Shown here: piece by piece, positions 43,368-52,876 of the stretch
Layout of the letters: the number at the start of each line of letters is the position of its first letter
Numbering within the stretch: position 1 is the stretch's first letter
Program-made: the position numbers and the translations under genes
DNA from: Tenuifilum sp040752515
Lineage (GTDB): Bacteria; Bacteroidota; Bacteroidia; Bacteroidales; Tenuifilaceae
Assembly (NCBI GenBank): GCA_040752515.1
Contig: JBFMGQ010000005.1
Span: forward strand, 1-64,000
DNA: 64,000 bases
Direction of reading: 5' to 3'
Notes under the pieces: generated by a model
Told to the model about the DNA's origin: nothing
Database searches by the model: none
What the model saw: only the letters and a program-made list of their open reading frames with translations

Positions 43368-44969
43368 ATGAAGACCATTTGTTTTTACTTCCAGGTTCAC
43401 CAACCGTTCCGGTTGCGTAGGTATCGTTTTTTCGATATCGGAAAAAATCACAATTACTTCGATGAATTTGCTAACAGGTCGATAATGCGAAAAGTGGCTG
43501 AAAAGTGCTACCTTCCAACAAACAAGCTAATGCTCGACCTGATAAAAGAATATGGCTCACGGTTTAGAATTTCTTACTCCATATCGGGAACTGCACTGGA
43601 CCAGTTTGAAATGTATGCCCCCGATGTGCTGGAAACCTTTCAGAAACTTGCCAAAACAGGGAGTGTTGAATTTTTAGCCGAGACCTACTCGCACTCCCTA
43701 TCGGCCCTGAAAAGCAGAGACGAGTTTACCCGACAGGTAAACGCCCAAATGAACAAGGTTGAAAGTCTTATAGGTTATAAGCCAAAAAGTTTCCGTAATA
43801 CCGAGCTTATTTACTCCGACGAAATTGGGGCAATGGTTGCCGATTTGGGATTCAATACCATGCTCACTGAGGGAGCTAAACACATCCTCGGATGGAAGAG
43901 CTCTAACTTTGTTTACTCCAATGCAATTAATCCCAAGCTCCGTTTACTATTAAAGAACTTTAGGCTTAGCGACGATATCGCTTTTAGGTTCTCGAACCGC
44001 GACTGGAGCGAGTGGCCTCTTACCACCGAAAAGTATGTTCACTGGTTGAACAACATCAACCCCAATGAGGAGATTATAAATCTCTTCATGGATTACGAAA
44101 CTTTTGGCGAACACCAGTGGGCTGAAACCGGCATTTTCGATTTTATGCGGGCATTACCCGGTAAGGTATTCGCTAATACCAATTTTGAATTCTTAACACC
44201 CTCGGAGGCCTCGCAAAAGCATCAACCAGTAGCTCTGCTCCATGTCCCTCATCCCATATCTTGGGCCGATGAAGAGCGCGATTTAACCGCATGGCTTGGT
44301 AATGAATTGCAGGATAGCGCTTTTAATGAACTATACTCACTTGCCGATATGGTTGAAAAAGTTGATGATCCGGACATTAAACGCGATTGGCTTTACCTGC
44401 AAACCAGCGACCATTTCTACTACATGTGCACCAAATGGTTCAGCGATGGCGACGTTCATAAATACTTTAACCCGTACGACACTCCATACGAGGCATTCAT
44501 TAACTTTATGAATGTTCTTAGCGATTTCACCATCAGGCTTAAAAGCAAGCTGATTGAAGAACCAGTTGAAACCGAAAAGATTGACAATCCCGAGGAGGCC
44601 ATCAAACTCATTGAATTATACCAGGAAAAGATTAACGAACTTCAGGCTGTTCTAAAAGCTAAAGAAGTTAAGCCAAAAACCACAAAACCAGCAAAGCCAA
44701 AGGCTGCAAAAACTTCAACCACCAAGGCATCAGCAAAAAAAACAACCTCAAAGACTACCAAAACAGAAACCCCAAAAACAACCAAAGCCAAACCAGTAGG
44801 GAAAACTGTAGTTCCAGAGACTACGGTCAAGAAAACTAAAGCATCGGCCTCTAAAGATAAAGCAGCAACTCCTAAAACCAAAACGTCAGCAACTAAGGGC
44901 AAGGCCGTTAAGGAGAAAAAGGAAAGCACTACGCCGAAAAAAGCAACCGGAAAAAGCAAAACTAAATAA
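43368..44969 (+). CDS. GH57-family alpha-glucan enzyme with a Lys/Thr/Ala-rich tail
   Basis: The first about 410 residues form a GH57 domain: 'ICFYFQVHQPFRLRRYRFFD' at the start, 'SVEFLAETYSHSLSALKS', 'GYKPKSFRNTELIYSDEIGA' with the nucleophile Glu, and 'NLFMDYETFGEHQW' with the acid/base Asp. Family members are alpha-amylases, 4-alpha-glucanotransferases or branching enzymes. A coiled-coil link is followed by about 105 residues (about 430-533) made mostly of Lys, Thr, Ala, Ser and Pro, which should be disordered and very basic. The gene lies 11 bp after the GT4 gene and 11 bp before the fusion gene. Confidence 0.88.
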   Translation: MKTICFYFQVHQPFRLRRYRFFDIGKNHNYFDEFANRSIMRKVAEKCYLPTNKLMLDLIKEYGSRFRISYSISGTALDQFEMYAPDVLETFQKLAKTGSVEFLAETYSHSLSALKSRDEFTRQVNAQMNKVESLIGYKPKSFRNTELIYSDEIGAMVADLGFNTMLTEGAKHILGWKSSNFVYSNAINPKLRLLLKNFRLSDDIAFRFSNRDWSEWPLTTEKYVHWLNNINPNEEIINLFMDYETFGEHQWAETGIFDFMRALPGKVFANTNFEFLTPSEASQKHQPVALLHVPHPISWADEERDLTAWLGNELQDSAFNELYSLADMVEKVDDPDIKRDWLYLQTSDHFYYMCTKWFSDGDVHKYFNPYDTPYEAFINFMNVLSDFTIRLKSKLIEEPVETEKIDNPEEAIKLIELYQEKINELQAVLKAKEVKPKTTKPAKPKAAKTSTTKASAKKTTSKTTKTETPKTTKAKPVGKTVVPETTVKKTKASASKDKAATPKTKTSATKGKAVKEKKESTTPKKATGKSKTK

Positions 44970-44980
44970 AGGTTCATAGT

Positions 44981-47900
44981 ATGAAGGATAAATTACTGAA
45001 GCCCGACTACCTATTTGAGGTAAGCTGGGAGGTTTGTAACAAGGTAGGTGGAATTCACACCGTTGTTTCCACTAAGGCTTCGTTGCTGGAGAATGAACTT
45101 AAAAACAACTACATAACCATTGGGCCCGATATCATTAAAGATACTGAGCACAACTTTGAGTTTACTGAAGACCCCAACCTTTTTAAAGCATGGAAAAATC
45201 AAGCTTTATCGGAAGGTATCTCAGTGAGAGTGGGACGATGGAATATTCCCTGCAAGCCAGTTGCAATACTGGTAAACTTTTCAGGCCTAATATCGCAAAA
45301 GGATGCCATTTTCAAGTTGCTTTGGGAACGTTTTAAACTCGATTCCATCACGGGGCAATGGGATTACATTGAACCTGCCCTGTTTGGCTACGCCGCAGGA
45401 AAAGTAATTGAGAGCTTTACAAACTTCAACCTTAGTCTGCGTCATAGGGTGGTTGCCCAATTCCACGAATGGATGACAGGGACAGGGCTACTTTACCTAA
45501 AACAGAATTCACCCCAGATAGGAACAGTATTTACCACCCACGCCACCGTTTTGGGACGTAGCATTGCCGGCAATGGTATTCCACTATACAGCAATATCGA
45601 TAAGTATAATCCCGATCATAAAGCCAAGGAATTCAATGTTGTTGCTAAACACTCCTTGGAATCGATAGCGGCCAAGGAAGCAGACTGCTTCACAACCGTC
45701 AGCGAAATTACCGCTCTGGAGTGTAAATACTTCCTTGGTAATGAGGTTGATCTTATTACCCCTAACGGATTCGATGGTTCTTTTATCCCAAAACCCGAAG
45801 AGGAGTTTAAACTCCGAAGGTTGGAGGGCAAGATTAAATTTTATGAGGTTGCAGAGGCCATGCTCTCGCACGAGGTAGCAAAAGACAGCCTAGTGGTTGG
45901 CATCAGCGGACGCTACGAATTTAAGAATAAGGGTATTGATGTTTTTCTTGAAGCCCTTGCAAAGCTTAATCGCGAAAACAACCTCGATAAGGAAGTGCTT
46001 GCATTCCTGCTCATTCCAGCAGGGCACCATGGCCCCCGTAAAGACGTATTCCATAACCTACGCGATGCCAAAGAAAGCGACAGCTATATCATACTTGATG
46101 ATACCCACGTTACACACTACCTTAACGATCCCGAATCCGAGATAATACTGAAGCGGATTCGTGCATTGGGACTAAACAATGCTTCGTCCGATAAGGTTAA
46201 AGTATTTTGGGTTCCCTGCTACCTCAACGGAAATGATGGCATATTCAATAAGCCATACTACGACTTACTCATAGGTATGGATATCACCGTATTCCCTTCA
46301 TACTATGAACCTTGGGGGTACACCCCGCTTGAAAGTTTAGCCTTTAGAGTTCCTACTATTACCACTACCCTTGCGGGATTTGGCGACTGGATTAACAAAC
46401 ACTATAAAAATCCGAAGGATGCCATTAAAATTATTCACCGCACCGACGAGAATGACCCCGAGGTGATTGAGCAAATTGCATCAACCATCGACTACTACAT
46501 GAAACTCGATCATAACAAGAAACAGAATCTGGCCAATAATGCCGATGAGATATCGCGTGTTGCCCTTTGGGAAAACTTTATTGATTATTACTTTCAGGCC
46601 TACGATAAGGCCCTTACCGTTGTGGGCGACCGCACACAAATGTATATGGAGGTTGAACGGCAAGAGGTTTTGCCAACTGTTGAGCGAAAATTCAAACAGT
46701 ATCAACCCAATTGGGTTCGGCTTATAATCCAAAAACGTTTACCTGAAAAGCTTAAACCGCTCGATGAAATTTCACGGAATCTTTGGTGGTCGTGGAATAC
46801 CGATGCAAAAGAAATATTTGAGTCAATTGATAAGAACTTGTGGAACGAGTGCGAACACAATCCCATTCAGTTTCTGGAAAGGATAAGTTTACCCCGCTTC
46901 CAAGAATTAGAAAACGATACTGCGTTTGTCGATAAGCTTCAATCGGTTTACCTGAAGTTTTCCTCATACATGATGAAACGCTACGAACGCAAAGGCCCTC
47001 GAATTGCATACTTCAGCATGGAGTTTGGATTGCATAGCTCGCTTAAACTCTACTCAGGAGGCTTGGGCGTTTTAGCTGGCGATTACCTGAAAGAGGCTTC
47101 GGACCGCAATATCGATATGGTTGGGATTGGCCTTTTGTATCGGTATGGATATTTCACCCAAACCCTTTCAGCCTCTGGCCAGCAAGTAGCGGTTTACGAC
47201 CAGCAAAACTTTACCCAAAGCGTAGCCACCCCTGTTCGTAACGAAAACGGGAAATGGATTTCCGTTAAAGTTGCTTTCCCAGGGCGTGATGTGTATGCCC
47301 GGATATGGAAGGTTGAGGTAGGTAGAACCGATCTATACCTTCTGGATACGGACTTTGAGGATAACCAGCCCCTTGACCGAACCATCACGCATCACCTTTA
47401 CGGAGGCGATTTGGAAAATAGGTTTAAACAGGAGATGATACTTGGCATAGCGGGTATAAGAGCCTTACACGAAATGGGGATAACCCCTGATATCTATCAT
47501 ATAAACGAAGGGCATGCTGCATTCATCGGACTTGAACGCTTACGCCGTTATATTGTTGAAGAAAAACTTTCGTTCCCCGAAGCCCTTGAACTAGTGAGGG
47601 CATCAAGCCTTTTCACAACCCATACACCTGTACCCGCCGGCCACGACGCTTTCCCCGAGGAATTAGTTCGAACATACATGGCTCATTACCCCGAAAGGTT
47701 AAAAATAACCTGGGATCAATTCATGGATCTAGGACGAATGTCGCCTGGCGACACAACCGAGCGTTTCTCAATGAGCCATTTGGCCATTCGGCTCTCACAG
47801 GAAGTTAACGGCGTAAGCTGGCTTCATGGCGAAGTAAGCCGTAAAATGTTTGCCGGTATGTGGCCTTGCTACTTCGCCAACGAACTTCATATCAGCTACG

Positions 47901-49234
47901 TTACCAATGGCGTTCACTTTCCAACATGGACAGCGCGTGAATGGAAAGCAATTCTTGAAAACGACTCAGAAGATACTAATTTAGGCTATTCACTTCCGAA
48001 TTGGAATGCCATTGAGAACTTACCCGATAACAAGATTTGGGATATCCGCAATAAACTAAGAAAACGTCTTATTAATCTAATAAATAAAAGGCTGAATAAT
48101 CCCAACTTGGTTAGGTTTGAGAGTCCACGTCAGGTGATTGAGATTCAAGAAAAACTTAACGATAAGATACTTACCATTGGCTTTGCACGCAGGTTTGCTA
48201 CCTATAAAAGGGCATGGTTACTATTTAAAGACCAAGACAGGTTAGCCGAGCTGGTGAATAACCCCCAACGACCAGTGCAAATACTATTTGCAGGTAAAGC
48301 CCACCCTCACGATAAAGCTGGTCAGGATTTAATTAAAAAGATAATTGAAATATCCAAGCAACCGCGTTTCCTTGGCCGAATTCTCTTCCTCCAAAACTAC
48401 GATATGGAGTTAGCCCGGCGGATGGTTCAGGGAGTAGATGTTTGGCTTAACACTCCAACTCGCCCCATGGAAGCGTCCGGCACCAGCGGTCAAAAAGCCG
48501 TGATGAACGGAGTACTCCATTTTAGCGTTCTGGACGGATGGTGGGTTGAGGGCTACCGGGAGAATGCCGGCTGGGCACTACCAATGGAACCCACATACCC
48601 CCAAGAGGAATTCCAGGACGAGCTCGATGCTGAACTCATCTATACCATTCTTGAAAACGAAGTTGTTCCTGCATTTTATGAGCGTACTGCCGACGATGTT
48701 CCCCAAAAATGGATTTCGTTTATTAAAAAATCCATGACACAGGTGGCATCTAACTTTACCACCCTTAGGATGATTAACGATTACCAAAACCGATTCTACA
48801 ACAAGCTATACTATAGGTTTAACGAACTTGCCGAAAACGAATTTGAGGAGGCCAAACAAATCTCGGCATGGAAGCGCCGCATAACCCGTAGTTGGGATGA
48901 AATTGAAGTAATACGAGTTAAGCAGTTCGATATGAACCGCGAACCCATTTTGCTTGGCAATGAATACGAAGCTGAAGTTGTTCTCGATTTAGGATCGCTT
49001 GCTCCCGATGAAATTGGAGTAGAACTAGTAGTTGCCGACCTGATTGAGAACCAACAGGTAACCGTTAAGCGCGTTCATGAATTTGAACTTGCCGGATTTG
49101 AAGGCTCAAGGGCTACTTACCGATTGAAACTGATACCCGTTGAACCCGGAGCCTTTGAGTGCGGCATTAGGATATTCCCTAAGAACCCACTCCTCCCCCA
49201 CCGCATGGACTTCTGCTTGGTTCGCTGGATATAA
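44981..49234 (+). CDS. GT3 glycogen synthase - GT35 glycogen phosphorylase fusion
   Basis: This 1417-residue protein joins two opposing activities. Residues 1 to about 560 are a GT3 (eukaryote-type) glycogen synthase: 'FEVSWEVCNKVGGIHTVVST', 'VVAQFHEWMTGTGLLYLK' and the E-x7-E motif in 'YYEPWGYTPLESLAF'. From about 580 comes a DUF3417-like lead-in ('ISRNLWWSWNTDAKEIF'). A GT35 phosphorylase follows: 'RIAYFSMEFGLHSSLKLYSG', 'HINEGHAAFIGLERLRR' and the PLP-lysine motif 'EASGTSGQKAVMNG' with Lys1172. In Bacteroides, as I recall, these are two adjacent genes. No frameshift is present. It closes the alpha-glucan cluster, with a hairpin after the stop. Confidence 0.93.
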   Translation: MKDKLLKPDYLFEVSWEVCNKVGGIHTVVSTKASLLENELKNNYITIGPDIIKDTEHNFEFTEDPNLFKAWKNQALSEGISVRVGRWNIPCKPVAILVNFSGLISQKDAIFKLLWERFKLDSITGQWDYIEPALFGYAAGKVIESFTNFNLSLRHRVVAQFHEWMTGTGLLYLKQNSPQIGTVFTTHATVLGRSIAGNGIPLYSNIDKYNPDHKAKEFNVVAKHSLESIAAKEADCFTTVSEITALECKYFLGNEVDLITPNGFDGSFIPKPEEEFKLRRLEGKIKFYEVAEAMLSHEVAKDSLVVGISGRYEFKNKGIDVFLEALAKLNRENNLDKEVLAFLLIPAGHHGPRKDVFHNLRDAKESDSYIILDDTHVTHYLNDPESEIILKRIRALGLNNASSDKVKVFWVPCYLNGNDGIFNKPYYDLLIGMDITVFPSYYEPWGYTPLESLAFRVPTITTTLAGFGDWINKHYKNPKDAIKIIHRTDENDPEVIEQIASTIDYYMKLDHNKKQNLANNADEISRVALWENFIDYYFQAYDKALTVVGDRTQMYMEVERQEVLPTVERKFKQYQPNWVRLIIQKRLPEKLKPLDEISRNLWWSWNTDAKEIFESIDKNLWNECEHNPIQFLERISLPRFQELENDTAFVDKLQSVYLKFSSYMMKRYERKGPRIAYFSMEFGLHSSLKLYSGGLGVLAGDYLKEASDRNIDMVGIGLLYRYGYFTQTLSASGQQVAVYDQQNFTQSVATPVRNENGKWISVKVAFPGRDVYARIWKVEVGRTDLYLLDTDFEDNQPLDRTITHHLYGGDLENRFKQEMILGIAGIRALHEMGITPDIYHINEGHAAFIGLERLRRYIVEEKLSFPEALELVRASSLFTTHTPVPAGHDAFPEELVRTYMAHYPERLKITWDQFMDLGRMSPGDTTERFSMSHLAIRLSQEVNGVSWLHGEVSRKMFAGMWPCYFANELHISYVTNGVHFPTWTAREWKAILENDSEDTNLGYSLPNWNAIENLPDNKIWDIRNKLRKRLINLINKRLNNPNLVRFESPRQVIEIQEKLNDKILTIGFARRFATYKRAWLLFKDQDRLAELVNNPQRPVQILFAGKAHPHDKAGQDLIKKIIEISKQPRFLGRILFLQNYDMELARRMVQGVDVWLNTPTRPMEASGTSGQKAVMNGVLHFSVLDGWWVEGYRENAGWALPMEPTYPQEEFQDELDAELIYTILENEVVPAFYERTADDVPQKWISFIKKSMTQVASNFTTLRMINDYQNRFYNKLYYRFNELAENEFEEAKQISAWKRRITRSWDEIEVIRVKQFDMNREPILLGNEYEAEVVLDLGSLAPDEIGVELVVADLIENQQVTVKRVHEFELAGFEGSRATYRLKLIPVEPGAFECGIRIFPKNPLLPHRMDFCLVRWI

Positions 49235-49244
49235 TTTCAAACTC

Positions 49245-49276
49245 CCGGGAAAAGGCTTTGAAAAGCCTTTTCCCGG
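49245..49276 (+). terminator. Hairpin ending the alpha-glucan cluster
   Basis: CCGGGAAAAGGCTTT pairs with AAAGCCTTTTCCCGG around a 2-base loop, a long near-perfect stem 11 bases after the stop. No strong T run follows. Confidence 0.65.
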
Positions 49277-49349
49277 TCAATAAATCTCTTCCCTTCGTCA
49301 AAGTTTTTTAAACTTTGGTCAACAAGAACACATTCATGAACAATTAAAT

Positions 49350-49357
49350 AATTTTGT
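49350..49357 (+). promoter_or_regulatory. Putative -7 box of ribF
   Basis: TAATTTTG matches TAnnTTTG, about 48 bases before the ATG at 49405. The -33 match is poor. Confidence 0.35.
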
Positions 49358-49404
49358 AACAATAAAATTTTGCAAATTAGCAAGTGAGTAAGCGCAAGCC
49401 AAAC

Positions 49405-50394
49405 ATGATAATCATTCAACGTCCAAACCAAACCCGCCGTAAGGAATTAGCTCTTACCATGGGTTTTTTCGATGGCGTTCATCTTGGACACCGTGAGCTT
49501 ATCCAAACGGTAGCCCACGATGCTGAAATCATGGGATTGGAATCGGCTGTGCTTACATTTTGGCCTCACCCTCGCCTTGTGCTTCACAAAGACCCCGAAA
49601 AACTTCGTTTCCTTAACACACTTAACGAAAAGGCAAAAATTATTGCCAAGTTTGGAATCGACTATTTCATAGTCCAGGAATTTGCCAAGGATTTCTTTAA
49701 TCTCGATGCCACCGATTTCATCACTTTACTGGTTAACGAGTACAAGGTTAAACACTTTGTAATTGGAGCCGATCACCGATTTGGTAAAGGAGGAACTGGC
49801 GACTCCAACCTTTTAAATAAGCTATCCGGTGAAATGGGCTTCACCATTAAAGTTGTTCCCTCCCAAAAAATTGATGGTGTTGATGTAAGCTCCACAAAAA
49901 TCCGTGAAGCGCTCCTTTCGGGAAACCTTAAGCTGGCCAATCAAATGCTGGGGTATCCTTACCTCATAACAGGAGCGGTTCAATCCGGTAATCAGCTGGG
50001 ACGGAAGATTGGTTTCCCTACCGCCAATATTCGCCCTAACGACCCGCTGAAACTTATTCCCAAGGAGGGTGTTTATGCCGTAATAGTAAACGCCAACGAC
50101 ACCATTTATAAGGGCATGCTCAATATCGGCTTTAGGCCTACCATTGATACCACCAATAAACAGTCTATTGAGGTTAACATTTTCGATTTTGAGAATGATC
50201 TATACAACGCAGGTATTGAGGTGGCGCTAGTAAGTAGATTGCGCGACGAAAAACGATTCCCTTCCATTGAACACTTGAAAGAGCAACTTGTTATTGATAA
50301 GCAGAATGCTCTTGAAGCCTTAAAGGACGAAAAAGTTGAACGTTATCAAAACTTATTCCTAACTTTACGGCCCGAAAGGAATAATAACCAATAA
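49405..50394 (+). CDS. ribF: Bifunctional riboflavin kinase/FAD synthetase
   Basis: RibF makes FMN and then FAD from riboflavin. The 329-residue protein has an N-terminal nucleotidyltransferase domain ('ALTMGFFDGVHLGHRELIQT', 'VIGADHRFGKGGTGDS', 'VSSTKIREALLSGNL') and a C-terminal flavokinase domain ('GRKIGFPTANIRPND', 'YKGMLNIGFRPTIDTT'). The ATG at 49405 is preferred; an in-frame GTG at 49384 would add seven basic residues. ribBA, for riboflavin synthesis, is at 59.9 kb. Confidence 0.95.
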   Translation: MIIIQRPNQTRRKELALTMGFFDGVHLGHRELIQTVAHDAEIMGLESAVLTFWPHPRLVLHKDPEKLRFLNTLNEKAKIIAKFGIDYFIVQEFAKDFFNLDATDFITLLVNEYKVKHFVIGADHRFGKGGTGDSNLLNKLSGEMGFTIKVVPSQKIDGVDVSSTKIREALLSGNLKLANQMLGYPYLITGAVQSGNQLGRKIGFPTANIRPNDPLKLIPKEGVYAVIVNANDTIYKGMLNIGFRPTIDTTNKQSIEVNIFDFENDLYNAGIEVALVSRLRDEKRFPSIEHLKEQLVIDKQNALEALKDEKVERYQNLFLTLRPERNNNQ

Positions 50395-50406
50395 AATCTA
50401 TAATTA

Positions 50407-51825
50407 ATGGAACAAGTAATTCAGGCTACCTTACCCTACAAGGTTAAGGATATCGCATTGGCAGAATGGGGACGGAAAGAAATCACTATTGCTGAGAAGG
50501 AAATGCCGGGACTGATGTCTCTTCGCCAAAAGTATGGTCCACAAAAACCCCTTAAAGGGGCTCGCATAACCGGTTCGCTCCATATGACCATTCAAACCGC
50601 AGTGCTTATTGAAACCCTCGTTGAACTGGGCGCACAGGTTCGTTGGGCAAGCTGTAATATATTCTCAACCCAAGACCACGCTGCAGCAGCCATTGCAGCC
50701 GCAGGTATCCCGGTTTTTGCATGGAAAGGCGAAACCCTTGAGGAATACTGGTGGTGTACCGCTCAGGCTCTTTCATTCCCCGACGGTAAAGGACCAAACC
50801 TGATTGTTGACGACGGTGGCGATGCAACCCTTCTGGTTCATTGGGGCTACAAAGCCGAAAACGATAAATCGTTCCTTGAGAGAGAACCTTCCTCGCACGA
50901 AGAAAAGGTTATTCTATCGCTTTTAAAAGATATTCTGGCTAAAGAGCCAAACAAATGGCACAACCTGGTAAAGGAACTTAAAGGGGTTTCGGAAGAAACA
51001 ACCACTGGCGTTCATCGCCTTTACCAAATGCTGGAACGTAAGGAACTGCTAATCCCTGCCATAAATGTTAACGACTCGGTAACCAAGAGCAAGTTCGATA
51101 ACCTATACGGCTGTCGCGAATCTTTAGCCGATGGCATTAAACGCGCTACCGATGTTATGATTGCCGGCAAGGTTGTGGTGGTTTGCGGTTATGGCGATGT
51201 AGGGAAGGGTTGCGCTCATAGCATGCGGTCGTACGGTGCCCGTGTAATTGTAACTGAAATCGACCCCATTTGCGCTCTCCAAGCCGCAATGGAAGGCTTT
51301 GAGGTGAAAACCGTTGAGGACACCCTCGACGAGGGCAATATCTATGTGACCGCTACCGGTAACTGCGATGTTATTACCCTTGAACACATGCAACGCATGA
51401 AAGACCAAACTATTGTTTGCAACATCGGCCACTTTGACAACGAGATACAAATGGACAGGCTCAACTCCCTGAAGGATGTTAAGCGTGTAAACATAAAACC
51501 TCAGGTTGATCAATACATTTTCCCCGATGGACGCTCCATCTTTATTTTGGCCGAGGGCCGTCTGGTTAACCTTGGCTGCGCCACAGGCCATCCCAGCTTT
51601 GTGATGAGCAACAGTTTCTCCAACCAAACCCTTGCCCAAATAGAACTTTGGACAAAAAATCTTCCCGTTGATGTTTACCGCTTACCCAAACACCTCGATG
51701 AAGAGGTTGCACGACTTCACCTTGAACAGATTGGCGTTAAGCTAACCAAGTTGACCCCAAAGCAAGCTGAATACATTGGTGTAAAACCCGAAGGCCCTTA
51801 CAAACCCGAGCACTATCGCTACTAA
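50407..51825 (+). CDS. ahcY: Adenosylhomocysteinase
   Basis: AhcY splits S-adenosylhomocysteine into adenosine and homocysteine, renewing the methyl cycle. The 472-residue protein shows 'ARITGSLHMTIQTAVLIETL', 'ASCNIFSTQDHAAAAIA', 'NDSVTKSKFDNLYGCRESLA', the NAD-binding 'VVVCGYGDVGKGCAHSMRSY' and the C-terminal 'KPEGPYKPEHYRY' typical of the family. It lies 12 bp after ribF and probably shares its transcript. Confidence 0.98.
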   Translation: MEQVIQATLPYKVKDIALAEWGRKEITIAEKEMPGLMSLRQKYGPQKPLKGARITGSLHMTIQTAVLIETLVELGAQVRWASCNIFSTQDHAAAAIAAAGIPVFAWKGETLEEYWWCTAQALSFPDGKGPNLIVDDGGDATLLVHWGYKAENDKSFLEREPSSHEEKVILSLLKDILAKEPNKWHNLVKELKGVSEETTTGVHRLYQMLERKELLIPAINVNDSVTKSKFDNLYGCRESLADGIKRATDVMIAGKVVVVCGYGDVGKGCAHSMRSYGARVIVTEIDPICALQAAMEGFEVKTVEDTLDEGNIYVTATGNCDVITLEHMQRMKDQTIVCNIGHFDNEIQMDRLNSLKDVKRVNIKPQVDQYIFPDGRSIFILAEGRLVNLGCATGHPSFVMSNSFSNQTLAQIELWTKNLPVDVYRLPKHLDEEVARLHLEQIGVKLTKLTPKQAEYIGVKPEGPYKPEHYRY

Positions 51826-51835
51826 TCAATACACA

Positions 51836-51870
51836 AACTGCCGGAAACCCTCCGGCAGTTCTCATTTTTT
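51836..51870. terminator. Terminator shared by ahcY and queG
   Basis: AACTGCCGGA and TCCGGCAGTT form a perfect 10-bp stem with a short loop, followed by TTTTTTG on the plus strand. The queG stop (51862) lies just beyond, so the hairpin probably serves both convergent genes. Confidence 0.8.
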
Positions 51871-52788
51871 GTTTTTACTTTCCATTAGCTGTATTGCTCT
51901 TTTAATCTTTTCATACCCTGCCCTTGCTAAGGGTGTGCTGCCAAATTGAATGTTGAACTCGTCTTTGCCCAGGGATGCCAATGAAATGCCACTTTTATCT
52001 CTAAAAATATTTATTCCCTGTTTCGCTCCTTCAACCACTTTAGCCTTCCCATTCCATGGGCAAACCTCCTGACAAACATCGCACCCAAAACACCATCCGT
52101 TTAGGCTGTCAATCTCATTTTCGGCTAGCGCCTCTTTCCTTTCAATGGTAATGTATGAAATACATTTCCGCGCATCAACAACACCTGGTGCAACAATAGC
52201 TTTACCTGGACAGGCATCCATACAGCGGGTGCAGGAGCCACATCTGTTGCTTTCCAGACAATTGCTGGGTTCAATCTCAATATCAACAATAAGCTCACCA
52301 ATAAAAACGTACGAGCCCAAACCCCTATTGATTAGGTTTGAGTTTTTCCCAATCCAACCCAAGCCAGCCCTAACAGCCCACTCCCTTTCCATTACTGGGG
52401 CCGAATCGACAAATGCCCGCCCTTTTATTGAACCATAGTTTCTACGCAGCCGTTCAAGCATTTCCCAAAGCATTCCTTTCATCAGGACATGGTAATCAAC
52501 CCTGCATGCATATCGAGCAACACGGGGTGCGTTAAGATTTATTGGCAAATCGCCTGTATTATATGAAAGCAAAACGCTTATCACCGATTTCGAACCAGGA
52601 ACCAATTCAGTAGGATCAAGCCTAAGGTCAATATTCCGTTCCATGTAGCCCATGGTTGCATGGTATTGATGGCTTAACCACTGGGAGTAAACCGATTCCT
52701 GATTATCTAACCGTTCTGCCCGGCTCACACCACAAGCATGAAAACCAATATCTAATGCGATACGCTTTACATCGTCAACGTTAATCAT
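51862..52788 (-). CDS. queG: Epoxyqueuosine reductase
   Basis: QueG reduces epoxyqueuosine in tRNA to queuosine using cobalamin and two [4Fe-4S] clusters. The 308-residue protein has the catalytic region 'GRAFVDSAPVMEREWAVRAG' then LGWIGKN, and the ferredoxin-like cysteines 'CGSCTRCMDACPGKAI' and 'CFGCDVCQEVCPWN'. It lacks the C-terminal HEAT-repeat extension seen in longer QueG proteins. The ATG at 52788 is used. Confidence 0.93.
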   Translation of the reverse strand: MINVDDVKRIALDIGFHACGVSRAERLDNQESVYSQWLSHQYHATMGYMERNIDLRLDPTELVPGSKSVISVLLSYNTGDLPINLNAPRVARYACRVDYHVLMKGMLWEMLERLRRNYGSIKGRAFVDSAPVMEREWAVRAGLGWIGKNSNLINRGLGSYVFIGELIVDIEIEPSNCLESNRCGSCTRCMDACPGKAIVAPGVVDARKCISYITIERKEALAENEIDSLNGWCFGCDVCQEVCPWNGKAKVVEGAKQGINIFRDKSGISLASLGKDEFNIQFGSTPLARAGYEKIKRAIQLMESKNKK

Positions 52789-52876
52789 CAATGTAGAATT
52801 TGCAATTACAAAGATTGTTAAAGCAAACCTAAATTTAACTTTTTTACCTAACTTGGTAAAAATTTGATTGAACTAT

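Noticed and set aside
44642..44977. Antisense hydrophobic ORF opposite the GH57 tail
   Set aside because: It is the complement of the Lys/Thr/Ala repeat, which always gives Val/Leu/Phe/Gly-rich sequence; no independent support.
44981..49234. Sequencing artefact joining two genes
   Set aside because: The frame runs 1417 codons without interruption, with a normal linker and intact motifs in both halves.
51124..51639. Antisense ORF of 171 codons inside ahcY
   Set aside because: It lies wholly within a well-conserved gene; its length reflects codon bias of ahcY.
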